A stretch of 64,000 nucleotides of DNA from Trichormus variabilis 0441 (lineage in GTDB: Bacteria > Cyanobacteriota > Cyanobacteriia > Cyanobacteriales > Nostocaceae), in contig NZ_CP047242.1 in NCBI RefSeq assembly GCF_009856605.1, positions 3,354,001 through 3,418,000 on the forward strand. Direction: 5' to 3'. Positions 7,632-16,480 of the stretch are shown here, piece after piece. Each line of letters starts with the position of its first letter. Position 1 is the stretch's first letter. The position numbers were made by a program, and so were the translations under genes. The notes under the pieces are model-generated. The model was given only the letters and a program-made list of their open reading frames with translations, ran no database searches and had not been told where the DNA came from.

Positions 7632-9521
7632 ATGACTACCCAAGAGCAACTACACCAATGGCATGAATTAGCGCAACAATTGCGAATAGATAGTATTCGC
7701 GCCACAACCGTCGCTGGTTCAGGCCACCCCACTTCTTCCATGTCCTCTGCCGATTTAATGGCGGTGTTATTAACTAATTATCTTCACTACGATTTTGACA
7801 ATCCACATCACCCTAATAACGATCGCTTTATTCTCTCTAAAGGACACGCTGCACCCTTACTTTACGCCATGTATAAAGCGGCTGGGGTCATCACCGATGA
7901 GGAATTAATGTCATTGCGGCAAATGGGTAGCCGTCTGGAAGGTCATCCCACCCCAGTATTACCTTGGGTGGATGTGGCGACTGGTTCCTTAGGGCAAGGA
8001 TTACCCATCGGTGTGGGGTTGGGTTTAGCTGGGAAGTATTTAGACCAGCTACCTTATAACGTCTGGGTGTTGTTAGGTGACAGTGAAACAGCCGAAGGTT
8101 CTGTGTGGGAAGCCTTCGACCATGCCGCACACTACACCCTAGACAATCTCATTGCCATTATCGATGTCAACCGCCTTGGTCAACGGGGTCAGACAGAATT
8201 AGGGTGGAATACTCAAGCCTATGCTAATCGTGCCAAGGCTTTTGGTTGGCAAGCCATAGAAATAGATGGTCACAATTTGACGGAGATTGACCAAGCCTTT
8301 AGTGCGGCGATTAGTATTAACGATCGCCCCACCGTCATTATTGCCCGTACCAAGAAAGGTAAAGGTGTAGCGTCTTTGGAAGATTTGGGCGGGTGGCATG
8401 GCAAAGCTTTAAAGCCTGATGCAGCAAAACAAGCGATCGCTGAGTTAGGTGGTGAACGTCACATTACTATTCAAGTAGCCCAACCTGAACCAGGACAACC
8501 CACATTACTCCACCCCCAGCCCTTGCAACTACCCACTTATAAACAAGGTGCAGAAGTTGCCACACGTCGCGCTTATGGTGACGCTCTCAAAGCCTTAGGC
8601 GCAGCGCAACCCGATGTTGTTGCCCTAGATGCAGAGGTGAGCAATTCCACTTACACCGAAGATTTTGCCGAAGCCTACCCAGAAAGATACTTTGAAATGT
8701 ACATTGCCGAACAGCAAATGGTTGCAGCTGCTGTTGGCTTGCAAGTACGTCAGTATAAACCTTTTGCTGCGACCTTCGCCGCCTTCTTAACTCGTGCCTA
8801 CGACTTTGTGAGGATGGCAGCCATCTCTCGCGCCAATATTAAATTAGTTGGTTCCCATGCGGGTGTATCCATTGGTCAAGACGGCCCTTCACAAATGGCA
8901 TTGGAAGACTTAGCAGCCTTTCGGGCTGTGGGGAATAGTACCGTACTTTACCCTTGTGATGCCAATCAAACAGCGAAACTAGTAGAGCAGATGAGCGATC
9001 GCCAGGGTATTGTTTATCTCCGCACCACCAGAGAAAATACACCAGTTATCTACGGAATCGAAGAAGAGTTTTCCATCGGTGGTAGTAAAGTTATTCGTAG
9101 CTCTGACCAAGACCAAGCTACCATCATTGGTGCAGGTATAACTTTACACGAAGCCATCAAAGCAGGCGATCGCCTCAAAAACGAAGGCATTACAGTACGC
9201 ATCATCGATGCGTACTCCGTTAAACCCATTGACGTACAAACCCTGCATCAAGCAGCCAATGACACAGAAGGCAATTTAGTAGTCGTCGAAGACCATTGGC
9301 AGGAAGGCGGATTAGGTGCAGCCGTGTTGGATGCCTTTGCAGGTATTGGGGATCTCCCTAGCTACGATGGCCCCCCACTGCAACTAATTAAGTTAGCAGT
9401 TCATCATATGCCTGGTTCCGGTACGCCAGAAGAATTACTCCATGCAGCCAACATTGATGCTGATGCCATTGTAGAAGCCGTGAAATCTCAAGTCAGACAT
9501 CTTATTGGTACCAGAGTTTAA
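7632..9521 (+). CDS. tkt: Transketolase, short (animal-like) type
   Basis: A 629-residue ThDP enzyme transferring two-carbon ketol units between sugar phosphates in the pentose phosphate and Calvin cycles. N-terminal LRIDSIRATTVAGSGHPTSS and DRFILSKGHAAPLLYA bind ThDP phosphate and substrate. LGDSETAEGSVWEA followed by IDVNRLGQ forms the metal/ThDP site. The pyrimidine domain has EQQMVAAAVGL...FAAFLTRAYD, and a C-terminal ketoacid domain follows. The length and the SIRATTVAGSGHP N-terminus resemble vertebrate and archaeal-type enzymes (about 620 residues) more than the usual cyanobacterial TktA (about 670), so it may be a second, specialised transketolase. ATG start at 7632; monocistronic. 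Confidence 0.93.
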   Translation: MTTQEQLHQWHELAQQLRIDSIRATTVAGSGHPTSSMSSADLMAVLLTNYLHYDFDNPHHPNNDRFILSKGHAAPLLYAMYKAAGVITDEELMSLRQMGSRLEGHPTPVLPWVDVATGSLGQGLPIGVGLGLAGKYLDQLPYNVWVLLGDSETAEGSVWEAFDHAAHYTLDNLIAIIDVNRLGQRGQTELGWNTQAYANRAKAFGWQAIEIDGHNLTEIDQAFSAAISINDRPTVIIARTKKGKGVASLEDLGGWHGKALKPDAAKQAIAELGGERHITIQVAQPEPGQPTLLHPQPLQLPTYKQGAEVATRRAYGDALKALGAAQPDVVALDAEVSNSTYTEDFAEAYPERYFEMYIAEQQMVAAAVGLQVRQYKPFAATFAAFLTRAYDFVRMAAISRANIKLVGSHAGVSIGQDGPSQMALEDLAAFRAVGNSTVLYPCDANQTAKLVEQMSDRQGIVYLRTTRENTPVIYGIEEEFSIGGSKVIRSSDQDQATIIGAGITLHEAIKAGDRLKNEGITVRIIDAYSVKPIDVQTLHQAANDTEGNLVVVEDHWQEGGLGAAVLDAFAGIGDLPSYDGPPLQLIKLAVHHMPGSGTPEELLHAANIDADAIVEAVKSQVRHLIGTRV

Positions 9522-9637
9522 ATAGATGATTAATAAAATCTCTCAACTGACTTCAGTCGTCAGCCAGAGGGAAACAAGACTAAAGCTTTTTACGCTGATA
9601 GATAGATTATTCTATCTTGCACAATTGGTAACAGTTT

Positions 9638-10483
9638 ATGCCTCTTTATAAACTTGAAGAATTCGACCCTAACTACAGAGAAACCTTTGGTGGTGATGAC
9701 GTTAAAGCTTTAGAACTCTATACCCAAAGTGGAGTGAGAGTTGGAGCGATCGCTGATGTCTTAGTTGATAATGAAGGACGCTTTCGTTATCTAGTAATTG
9801 ACACTCATATTGATGATTCAATTAACAAAAAAATCTTACTACCAATTGGTCTGTCCCAGATCAATTATCCAGCAAGGCGTGTTTATGTTGACGGACTGAG
9901 CAAAGAACAAGTAGAACATTTACCTGAATATCACGACAATATTGCAGTTAATGAAGAATACGAAGAAAAAGTACGCGGTATATTTCGTCCACAGACTAGT
10001 AATTTAACTTATGACCGTCAGACATACGACTACCAGCAAGAACCAGCTTTATATAATTTGAATGAGCAATATCATCAAACTTTCAGGCTTTACGAAGAAA
10101 GATTAATTGCTAACAAGCATCGTGTTAAAACCGGTGAAGTAGCTGTTGGTAAACACATTGAAACAGAAAACGCACGGGTGGCTGTGCCTATTCAAAGAGA
10201 ACGTGTAGTGATTGAAAGAGCCGCACCAACATCACCAGATACGATAGTAGATCCAAAAGAAGTTAAGTTTCAACAAGGGGAAGTGGCGCGCATTGAATTG
10301 TACGAAGAAACCCCGGAAATTCGGAAAGAAGCTTTTGTCCGGGAAGAAGTCCGGGTAAGAAAAGTAGTAGAAAGTGATACCGTTGAAGCCCAAGATGTAA
10401 TTCGTCGGGAAGAGTTAGATATTGATACTGCTGGTAATTTACTTGTCAATGAAACTAATGTAGAAAAGCATGAAAATGTTTGA
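9638..10483 (+). CDS. PRC-barrel plus DUF2382 protein (AvaK/YsnF-like), paralogue 1
   Basis: 281 residues. An N-terminal PRC-barrel (about residues 18-85; GVRVGAIADVLVDNEGRFRYLVIDT) is followed by a linker. Then comes a DUF2382 domain (about 143-265) with RLYEERLIANKHRVKTGEVAVGKHIET, VPIQRERVVIER and the end repeat IRKEAFVREEVRVRKVVE. DUF2382 proteins include B. subtilis YsnF and the Anabaena akinete marker AvaK; they are linked to stress or resting cells but have no known reaction. The protein is soluble and very rich in Glu, Arg and Val. First of three tandem paralogues. Confidence 0.9.
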   Translation: MPLYKLEEFDPNYRETFGGDDVKALELYTQSGVRVGAIADVLVDNEGRFRYLVIDTHIDDSINKKILLPIGLSQINYPARRVYVDGLSKEQVEHLPEYHDNIAVNEEYEEKVRGIFRPQTSNLTYDRQTYDYQQEPALYNLNEQYHQTFRLYEERLIANKHRVKTGEVAVGKHIETENARVAVPIQRERVVIERAAPTSPDTIVDPKEVKFQQGEVARIELYEETPEIRKEAFVREEVRVRKVVESDTVEAQDVIRREELDIDTAGNLLVNETNVEKHENV

Positions 10484-10535
10484 AAAATTAGTTAAAGGGC
10501 AGGTAATACGTGCTTGCTTTCTGGAATAGAATTAT

Positions 10536-10586
10536 GGTGGGCAATGCCCACCTACACATATTTTAAAAATTAAATAGTATTCCTAT
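10536..10586. repeat. GGTGGGCAATGCCCACC palindromic dispersed repeat, short copy
   Basis: The palindrome GGTGGGCAATGCCCACC is followed by TACACATATTTTAAAAATTAAATAGTATTCCTAT. It matches the right half of the longer element at 54308-54402 (palindrome, then ATATTT...AAATCAAATACTAGTCCTAT). Homology across the flank as well as the palindrome shows a shared element rather than a chance hairpin. Confidence 0.7.
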
Positions 10587-10587
10587 C

Positions 10588-10724
10588 AGCACTTACGCAA
10601 GTGTCACAAAAAATAATTTTTTTGTTTGTAGTAAGTTCTACCCTGCGGGAACTCTCCGCGAACAGCCCTTATTTTGAGTACTAAATTCCTCACTACAAAC
10701 TTAAAATAATATGCCAGTTGCGTA
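10588..10724. repeat. AGGACTTACG-family element (degenerate ends) between AvaK-like genes
   Basis: Left end AGCACTTACGCAAGTGTCAC (10588-10607) and right end ATGCCAGTTGCGTACCT are imperfect inverted repeats of the same family as 12581-12704. Inside, TTTGTTTGTAGTAAG and ACTACAAACTTAAA form a second inverted pair. It separates the first two PRC-barrel/DUF2382 genes and so breaks any cotranscription. Confidence 0.65.
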
Positions 10725-10848
10725 CCTACCCATATTACTTTTGATTTTTATTTAAAAAATGACTTCATTCGCTAGAAAGAGGTTATTTAAACAATAAATA
10801 TTTAGGTTAGTAATTAGGAGACATTTTATATATTTGAGGTGGAATCAC

Positions 10849-11784
10849 ATGGTACTTTACAAGTTAGCTGATTTTGATCCTAATTATCAAGACTCCTTTC
10901 AAGGTAACGACATTAAAGGACTTGGAGTCTACACAGAAAGAAGCGATGAAAAAATTGGTACTGTCAATGACGTTTTAGTGGATGATGAAGGACACTTCCG
11001 CTATTTAATTGTTGACTTAGGTTTTTGGATTTTTGGTAAAAAAGTATTACTGCCAGTCGGTCGTTCTCGCATCGATTATGGTGCTGGTCGTGTTTATGCA
11101 ATTGGGATGACCAGAGACCAAGCTGAAAATTTACCTGAATTCAATGACCGTTTAGCTGTTGATTACGATTATGAAGAACGGGTGCGTGGAGTATATCGTA
11201 ATCCCAGTTACGCTAATACAAACGTAGACAGACCCACTTCTTTGGAAGCATCCACACCTCTGGAAAGTAGAACACCTCTAGAAGCTTCTACACCTTTAGA
11301 CACAAGCTATCAAACAACTACGCCAGCAACACCCACTCATACCCGCGACACTTACAATTACGAACAAGATCCGACTTTGTTCGGACTCAATGAGCAAGAT
11401 CATCAAACTCTGAGACTTTATGAAGAACGGCTAATTGCCAATAAACGCCGTCAAAAAACTGGTGAAGTAGCTGTTGGTAAGCACGTAGAAACGGAAACTG
11501 CACGGGTTGCAGTACCAGTGGAAAGAGAACGCGTTGTGATTGAACGTGTTACACCAGCAGATGCTGGTGCTGCTGTTGCACCTGGTACGGCTGATTTCCG
11601 TGAAGGCGAAGTTGCTCGCGTAGAACTTCATGAAGAAACCCCCGACATTCGCAAAGAGGCTTTTGTACGTGAAGAAGTCAGAGTTCAAAAAGTTGTCGAA
11701 CATGACACTGTGGAAGCTCAAGAAAAAATCCGTCGTGAAGAATTAGACGTGAATGCTCCCGGTCTTCCCATTGAAGAACGTTAG
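10849..11784 (+). CDS. PRC-barrel plus DUF2382 protein (AvaK/YsnF-like), paralogue 2
   Basis: 311 residues from ATG 10849, with GAGGTGG about 6 bases upstream. The start matches paralogue 1 (MVLYKLADFDPNY against MPLYKLEEFDPNY); a TTG at 10834 is in frame but less likely. The same PRC-barrel and DUF2382 domains are present. The linker has a degenerate 6-7-residue repeat, ASTPLE-SRTPLE-ASTPLD, absent from paralogue 1. DUF2382 motifs RLYEERLIANKRRQKTGEVAVG and IRKEAFVREEVRVQKVVE are nearly identical to its neighbour, so the pair arose by recent tandem duplication. Two hairpins follow the stop. Confidence 0.9.
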   Translation: MVLYKLADFDPNYQDSFQGNDIKGLGVYTERSDEKIGTVNDVLVDDEGHFRYLIVDLGFWIFGKKVLLPVGRSRIDYGAGRVYAIGMTRDQAENLPEFNDRLAVDYDYEERVRGVYRNPSYANTNVDRPTSLEASTPLESRTPLEASTPLDTSYQTTTPATPTHTRDTYNYEQDPTLFGLNEQDHQTLRLYEERLIANKRRQKTGEVAVGKHVETETARVAVPVERERVVIERVTPADAGAAVAPGTADFREGEVARVELHEETPDIRKEAFVREEVRVQKVVEHDTVEAQEKIRREELDVNAPGLPIEER

Positions 11785-11797
11785 TTGTCCATCAATA

Positions 11798-11880
11798 GAG
11801 TTATTAGATAATGACTAATAACTCGTCTTAATGCAGTACAGGTAAGGCTTTTTATCATCAATATTGGCTTTACCTGTACT
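11798..11880 (+). terminator. Two consecutive hairpins after the second AvaK-like gene
   Basis: GAGTTATTAG (11798-11807) pairs with CTAATAACTC (11815-11824). AGTACAGGTAAGGC (11835-11848) pairs with GGCTTTACCTGTACT (11866-11880). No long T-run follows, so rho-independent termination is likely but not certain; the second could also protect the transcript end. Confidence 0.55.
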
Positions 11881-11922
11881 TGTAATAAACCTAGCTAGAT
11901 ATAAGTTTTAAAAGTAAATTAT

Positions 11923-12468
11923 ATGCCTGATGATTTAGCCGCAAAAATACCAATTCACCAACAAATAACTGATAATTCAACTGAGCAAAACAATCACCAT
12001 ATCATTGAGGAAGAAAAGAACATTCGCTTATTGGAAGAAAAGCTGATAGTTGATATTCATAGGCAGAAAATTGGTGAAGTCGTTGTTCGTAAGGTAATCG
12101 AAACTCAGATGGTGCAAGTTCCTGTGCGGCGCGAAAAGCTGATTGTGGAACAAATAGGCCCAGAACACAAACAACTTGCAGAGATCGATTTAAGCCAAGG
12201 AGAGATGAGCGGTATTGAATTAGCTCACAATGCTAGTCATGAATTACCAAGTTGGAATGGTGGTTTAACTGTGAGTGGCAGCTTTAGCTCTCCTAAAATT
12301 GCTAGTTTATTATTAAATGCGATCGCTCTAGAACGCAAACACGGTTGTCAACAGGTGCGAGTCTCCATTGTGGTGGAAGACGAAGAACACCAAAAAAAAT
12401 ACCAAGAGTGGTTTGATCGTTGTTCTCATGGTCAGTTACCAAAACACGAAAAGTCGGCTGATATCTAG
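11923..12468 (+). CDS. DUF2382-related protein without PRC-barrel, AvaK-like paralogue 3
   Basis: 181 residues from ATG 11923. The middle (about 35-85) repeats the DUF2382 opening: EKNIRLLEEKLIVDIHRQKIGEVVVRKVIET and VPVRREKLIVEQIG. The PRC-barrel is absent. The C-terminal 90 residues (SPKIASLLLNAIALERKHGCQQVRVSIVVEDEEHQ) are not DUF2382 and I do not recognise them. It may be a divergent partner of the two upstream paralogues or a domain-swapped derivative. A terminator-like hairpin follows at 12501-12522. Confidence 0.8.
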   Translation: MPDDLAAKIPIHQQITDNSTEQNNHHIIEEEKNIRLLEEKLIVDIHRQKIGEVVVRKVIETQMVQVPVRREKLIVEQIGPEHKQLAEIDLSQGEMSGIELAHNASHELPSWNGGLTVSGSFSSPKIASLLLNAIALERKHGCQQVRVSIVVEDEEHQKKYQEWFDRCSHGQLPKHEKSADI

Positions 12469-12500
12469 TCAATTTTGAGTGCATGACGTATTACCAGACT

Positions 12501-12522
12501 CCTCATCCCCTTGTGGGTGAGG
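12501..12522 (+). terminator. Hairpin terminator after the third AvaK-like gene
   Basis: CCTCATCC and GGGTGAGG pair around CCTTGT, followed by AATTTTAAC. It is 32 bp after the stop at 12468. Confidence 0.55.
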
Positions 12523-12580
12523 AATTTTAACTTACTTTACTCAAGTTGTGGCGTGGCGATCGCTCGGTTTTAATAAGTAA

Positions 12581-12705
12581 CAGGACTTACGTAACTAGCA
12601 CAATAGTAGGGTGCGTCAGATACGGAAAATCCTCTAATGTGTACGAAATTATTAGGGCTGACGCACCCTACAGTTACTCTGACTATGACACTTGCGTAAG
12701 TCCTA
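12581..12705. repeat. Complete AGGACTTACG-family miniature element overlapping a gene end
   Basis: Left end CAGGACTTACGTAACTAGCA and right end TGACACTTGCGTAAGTCCT are inverted repeats. Inside, AGGGTGCGTCAG (about 12608-12619) pairs with CTGACGCACCCT (12658-12669). AAGTAA lies on both outer flanks and may be a target duplication. The right end runs into the minus-strand reductase gene and encodes its last residues and stop codon. It is too short to encode a transposase. Confidence 0.85.
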
Positions 12706-13690
12706 AGTAAGCCATATCTGGCCCAGAGGGAATAATACCTCCAGGGTTCAAAGGAAATAGATTCCCATAATAGTCCCGTTTGATGCTTTCTAAATCACAG
12801 GTGCTAGCAACGCCTTCTAGTTGATACAGTTCGCGCAGATATGCGCCTAAATTTTTATAATCTTGTATTCTGCGGCGATTACATTTAAATAAGCCGTAAT
12901 AAACAATGTCAAAACGGAACAATGTTGTAAATAGACGCACATCAGCTAAAGTGACTTGACCACCACAAAGGTAGCGACTATTGGCAAGTGCAACCTCAAT
13001 CTCATCCAAGGTGGTGAATAATTCATCACAGGCTTTGTCATAAGCCTCTTGGGTTTGGGCAAAACCGCAACGATATACGCCGTTATTGACATTGGCGTAA
13101 ATCTTCCCGTTCCACCAGTCAATTTTTTGTTTTAGTTCTTCAGGATAAAGATTCAGCGTGGGATTCTTCGCAAACTCATTAAATTCAGAGTTCAGCATCA
13201 CGATAATGTCTGCACTCTCGTTATTGACAATAGTTTTTGTTTCTTTATCCCACAATACTGGCACAGTAGAGCGTCCACTATAGCCAGGTTCCGCTAAGGC
13301 ATATAATTCAGCTAAAGTCTGACAACCTTCCTCTGGAGTGTTGAACACCCAGCCACCTGAATCGGGAGAGGGAACAACAATAGATACCGAAATTGCATCC
13401 TCTAGTCCTTTCAACGCCCGAACAACTAGCGTGCGGTGCGCCCAAGGACAACCCAAACCAACATAGAGAGTGTAACGTCCTGCGGCTGGTTGGTAGGGGC
13501 TATCTCCCCCAGTTTTGACAGAATTCCTAAACTGGCTAGCAGGACGAATATATTCTCCTGATTGATTACGGGGGGCAAGTTTTGACATCATGATCTGCCA
13601 AAGGGTTGTCCACACAAACTTACCCAACCCAATAATCAATTTAGGTGGTAGCGACTTGCCTTTTTTCTGAGTCTTATTGATACTAGTCAT
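12683..13690 (-). CDS. Glutathionyl-hydroquinone reductase (Xi-class GST, YqjG/EcM4-like)
   Basis: 335 residues. The thioredoxin-fold domain has LYVGLGCPWAHRTLVVRAL, the Xi-class signature with the catalytic Cys. WDKETKTIVNNESADII supplies the glutathione contacts, and a C-terminal helical domain carries CGGQVTLADVRLFTTLFRFD. The family reduces glutathionyl-hydroquinones. The last seven codons (reading LGLTQVS) and TAG stop lie in the terminal repeat of a mobile element at 12581-12705, so the original C-terminus was probably replaced. It is the last gene of an operon after hrcA and a membrane protein (12-bp spacing to the latter). Confidence 0.93.
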   Translation of the reverse strand: MTSINKTQKKGKSLPPKLIIGLGKFVWTTLWQIMMSKLAPRNQSGEYIRPASQFRNSVKTGGDSPYQPAAGRYTLYVGLGCPWAHRTLVVRALKGLEDAISVSIVVPSPDSGGWVFNTPEEGCQTLAELYALAEPGYSGRSTVPVLWDKETKTIVNNESADIIVMLNSEFNEFAKNPTLNLYPEELKQKIDWWNGKIYANVNNGVYRCGFAQTQEAYDKACDELFTTLDEIEVALANSRYLCGGQVTLADVRLFTTLFRFDIVYYGLFKCNRRRIQDYKNLGAYLRELYQLEGVASTCDLESIKRDYYGNLFPLNPGGIIPSGPDMAYLGLTQVS

Positions 13691-13701
13691 GATTAAATCG
13701 C

Positions 13702-14382
13702 CTAACTTGCTACCTTTTGCGGCTGACTAGATATTACAGCTACACTTGCTTCTGGTAGTGGTGGACGCAAGCACAAATAAAGCAACGGGCCAAATAGAGG
13801 AATCAAAGCAAATAACCAAAATAACTGCGGTTTTTGCCAACCGCGCCGCGCCATATCATCCCTTAACAAGGCAGGAAATAATAACGAAAGTAGGCAAAAA
13901 TCTAGGCTCATGATATGGATAAAGCGGTTAGTTTTCCATTCGTGAACAAAGTTGCTCCAATCTCCTTGCTGTAGACCATAGGCGACTAAAATACCGGCGA
14001 CTATGGTGAGAATCACACCAGTCACACGAGAATCTAATAGTTTAATTAAGGTGTTCTTTGTCCCTGGAAAATGGGGATTGGGTTCTCGCAAAGTTAGATA
14101 AGGTAACAGTGCAAAAATACCTACACCAAATGAAGCGGTAGTGAATAACCAAGCTGGGATTTTTTGCCCTCTACCATCAATAAACATGATGGCGCTGTAA
14201 ATCATAGGCCAGATACCCATGAGGCTGAATAAGGCGATGATTAGGGGATTTATACCTTGCCATTGACCGATAGACAAGTTTTTGATTAGCTCGAATGTAT
14301 CGGGTTGATCGGGAGGAGCAAGGACAAAAGCATAAAATGTAAACCCTAACCACAGCACCCCAAAGGCAATTTTTCTGACCAT
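13702..14382 (-). CDS. Multi-pass membrane protein (DUF2834-like)
   Basis: 226 residues with about five hydrophobic segments (about 5-22, 43-68, 77-97, 117-135, 150-170 and 185-205, one possibly peripheral). The loop FIDGRGQKIPAWLFTTASFGVGIFALLPYL, with flanking Trp and Pro, resembles cyanobacterial and plastid DUF2834 proteins of unknown function. It lies between hrcA (14-bp gap) and the glutathionyl-hydroquinone reductase (12-bp gap), so translation in one operon is likely. No catalytic motif is visible. Confidence 0.8.
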   Translation of the reverse strand: MVRKIAFGVLWLGFTFYAFVLAPPDQPDTFELIKNLSIGQWQGINPLIIALFSLMGIWPMIYSAIMFIDGRGQKIPAWLFTTASFGVGIFALLPYLTLREPNPHFPGTKNTLIKLLDSRVTGVILTIVAGILVAYGLQQGDWSNFVHEWKTNRFIHIMSLDFCLLSLLFPALLRDDMARRGWQKPQLFWLFALIPLFGPLLYLCLRPPLPEASVAVISSQPQKVAS

Positions 14383-14396
14383 GATTTTGTCTAAAT

Positions 14397-15494
14397 TTAA
14401 CTGAAGGCTTCTGAGAGGTAATCCGCCGCCGCCGCTACAACTGCGATCGCACTTTCGTAATCTAGGCGTGTCGGCCCCAAAACTCCCACACTACCCAACG
14501 GGACTCCTCCCCGGCGATAGGTAGAAGAAATTAAGGAGCAGGTGCGTATCGGTTCTAGGGGGTTTTCTGCGCCGATACGCACTGTTACCTTGGATTTGTG
14601 CGTATCTTCTAACTCTGGTTCCTCAAATATTAGTCGCCACAGTTGTTCTTGTTCTTCTTCCAATAGTTGTATAATCGTTTTCACTTGCTGAAGCTGGGAG
14701 AATTCTGGTTGACGTAACACTTCTGCCAAACCCCGTACCATAATTTGAGTTGCAGCCGGCGCAGCACTGCGGTGGGCTAGTTCTGCTACAGAATTTTTCA
14801 GAAACTCTCCATAACTTTGAAATTCCCGATCTAATTGACTCCAATCTAGGGTGCTGATTTCTAACAGACTCCGCCCCCGTAAGTGACTATTTAGGAAGTT
14901 AGAAACAATCTGCAATTCCCTGTCAATTACTTCTGGGTCGGGTTTTGTTTCGCTCCTGGCTGGGGGTAAATCCATCAGCTTCGAGTGGGTTTCATAACTA
15001 TCCGTCACCAAAATCAGCATGATTCGTCCCGTTTCTATCTGCACTAATTGCAAATGTCTGACTGATGCTGTGTTGGTTTGAGGCATCGTAATCAAGCTAA
15101 TACACCCACTCAAGCTAGCTAAAATTTGGGCGGCTCCTTGCAACAGTATCTCCAGACTCCAGTCTTCCCATTGCAAATGCTGTTGTAGGGCTGATTCTAC
15201 CTCTTTTGCTAACACTTCTGTTCGTGTGGTGTCTCGTAGAGAGGGGGTAATTAACTGGTCAACATAAATGCGATAACCTGAGTCAGAAGGTACTCGTCCA
15301 GCAGATGTATGCGGTTGGTACAATAACCCAGATTTCTCTAGTACGCCCATTACATTGCGAATTGTGGCAGAACTAACGCCCAAGTCGTATTCTTCGACCA
15401 AAGCTTTTGAACCAACAGGCTCTGCTGTAGCTATGTAATGACGTACCGTTGCCCAAAGTATATGCTGTTGTCGATTAGTCAACTGGACTTGCAT
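14397..15494 (-). CDS. hrcA: Heat-inducible transcription repressor HrcA
   Basis: 365 residues from the ATG at 15494; a TTG at 15518 would add eight. N-terminal winged helix: [75 protein letters not shown], the standard HrcA opening in slightly varied form, followed by the GAF-like and C-terminal domains ([32 protein letters not shown]). HrcA binds CIRCE operators before groESL. No CIRCE element is visible around this gene, so its targets are elsewhere. In many bacteria hrcA heads a dnaK operon; here it heads a membrane protein and a glutathione-linked reductase. Confidence 0.94.
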   Translation of the reverse strand: MQVQLTNRQQHILWATVRHYIATAEPVGSKALVEEYDLGVSSATIRNVMGVLEKSGLLYQPHTSAGRVPSDSGYRIYVDQLITPSLRDTTRTEVLAKEVESALQQHLQWEDWSLEILLQGAAQILASLSGCISLITMPQTNTASVRHLQLVQIETGRIMLILVTDSYETHSKLMDLPPARSETKPDPEVIDRELQIVSNFLNSHLRGRSLLEISTLDWSQLDREFQSYGEFLKNSVAELAHRSAAPAATQIMVRGLAEVLRQPEFSQLQQVKTIIQLLEEEQEQLWRLIFEEPELEDTHKSKVTVRIGAENPLEPIRTCSLISSTYRRGGVPLGSVGVLGPTRLDYESAIAVVAAAADYLSEAFS

Positions 15495-15910
15495 AGGGAT
15501 ATGTTTGACGGAAGGCAAATGCTAAGTAGATTTTGAAAAATTGTGAAATTTTAAAGCAAAAATTAATAATAGTTAATTAGCAACGCAAAATATATATTTC
15601 TATTGTAATAACTATTATTAAACTTCTGTGTTTGCCATTTTTTGGGTTGGCTGATGAAACAAAAAAATTGATGTAATATTATTTAATTTTCTCAGTATTT
15701 TTGCATATACAACCTAGAAAAATTGTATTGTAAGATACGTATTTTTATGGTTGATATATATACTGATGATGCTAGCTAAGTGTAGGTTGCACCTAACTAG
15801 ATTGAGCTTCATTTCTGCAATCTCAAACTCCGAGAATTTTGTCAACAATAGCACAAATAAGCTGGAGTTTAGTATTCCAGCTTGAGATAATTTAATGAGC
15901 TAATAAGCCG
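15495..15910. other. AT-rich intergenic region upstream of hrcA
   Basis: About 415 bp, strongly AT-rich, with no coding sequence. It presumably contains the hrcA promoter. At 15859-15883 AAGCTGGA pairs with TCCAGCTT around GTTTAGTAT; since the rhodanese gene ends at 15911 on the minus strand this is its likely terminator. Confidence 0.55.
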
Positions 15911-16270
15911 CTAATACTGGGGAATTGAGGAGTCAACTAGAAGAGAGTAGGCAGCAATACCACCAGCAATATTTTTGACATTGGTGAATCCCTGAGATAC
16001 TAACCACTGACACATCTGAGCAGAACGGACACCGTGGTGACATAATACAAGGGTTTCTGCTTCTGGATTAAACATAGTTGGGACTTTTTCTGACCACTGA
16101 GCATATTCACTCAGAGGTAAGTTGACAAAGCCATGAATTTGGGCGATCGCTAACTCTTGCGGTTCCCGTACATCTATTAACTGAATATTTGCATCTTCAT
16201 TAGCAAGATATACAGCTAATTCATTTACACTAATTTGAGTCATTGGTTGCCCAGAAGTATTCCCAGTCAT
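15911..16270 (-). CDS. Rhodanese-like single-domain protein
   Basis: 119 residues, one rhodanese domain. IQLIDVREPQELAIAQIHGFVNLPL is the conserved N-terminal half, and CHHGVRSAQM at residues 77-86 is the active-site loop with catalytic Cys77 and downstream Arg. Single-domain rhodaneses carry persulfide sulfur for sulfur transfer or detoxification; the acceptor is unknown. The ATG at 16270 is used here; an internal ATG at 16243 (MTQISVNELAV) is equally plausible. It is monocistronic and divergent from the DUF3352 gene. Confidence 0.9.
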   Translation of the reverse strand: MTGNTSGQPMTQISVNELAVYLANEDANIQLIDVREPQELAIAQIHGFVNLPLSEYAQWSEKVPTMFNPEAETLVLCHHGVRSAQMCQWLVSQGFTNVKNIAGGIAAYSLLVDSSIPQY

Positions 16271-16299
16271 GAGGTTTTAGTAAACAATCCTATATTATT

Positions 16300-16475
16300 T
16301 ATGTTGACAGAAAAGGGGAAGAGTGGGGAGTAGGGAGCAGGGGAAGCAGGAAGAGAAGTCGCAAGGAGGGTTTCCCTCCGGGCGAACTTCGGGGAAGCAG
16401 GGGGGAAAGAGAAAACTATTGGCAACTGACAACTGTACAGACGCGATTAATCGCGTCTCTAACAACTGACAAAAT
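16300..16475. repeat. G-rich tandem stretch with AGACGCGAT palindrome
   Basis: GGGGAGTAGGGAGCAGGGGAAGCAGG-like purine repeats run from about 16313 to 16410. They are followed by CAACTGACAACTG units and by a 20-bp palindrome with arms AGACGCGATT/AATCGCGTCT at 16439-16458. The same palindrome occurs at 36075-36094 within another element. It lies just before the DUF3352 start. Confidence 0.65.
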
Positions 16476-16480
16476 AACTA

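Noticed and set aside
14397..15910. CIRCE operator controlling hrcA
   Set aside because: No TTAGCACTC-N9-GAGTGCTAA or close variant is visible upstream.
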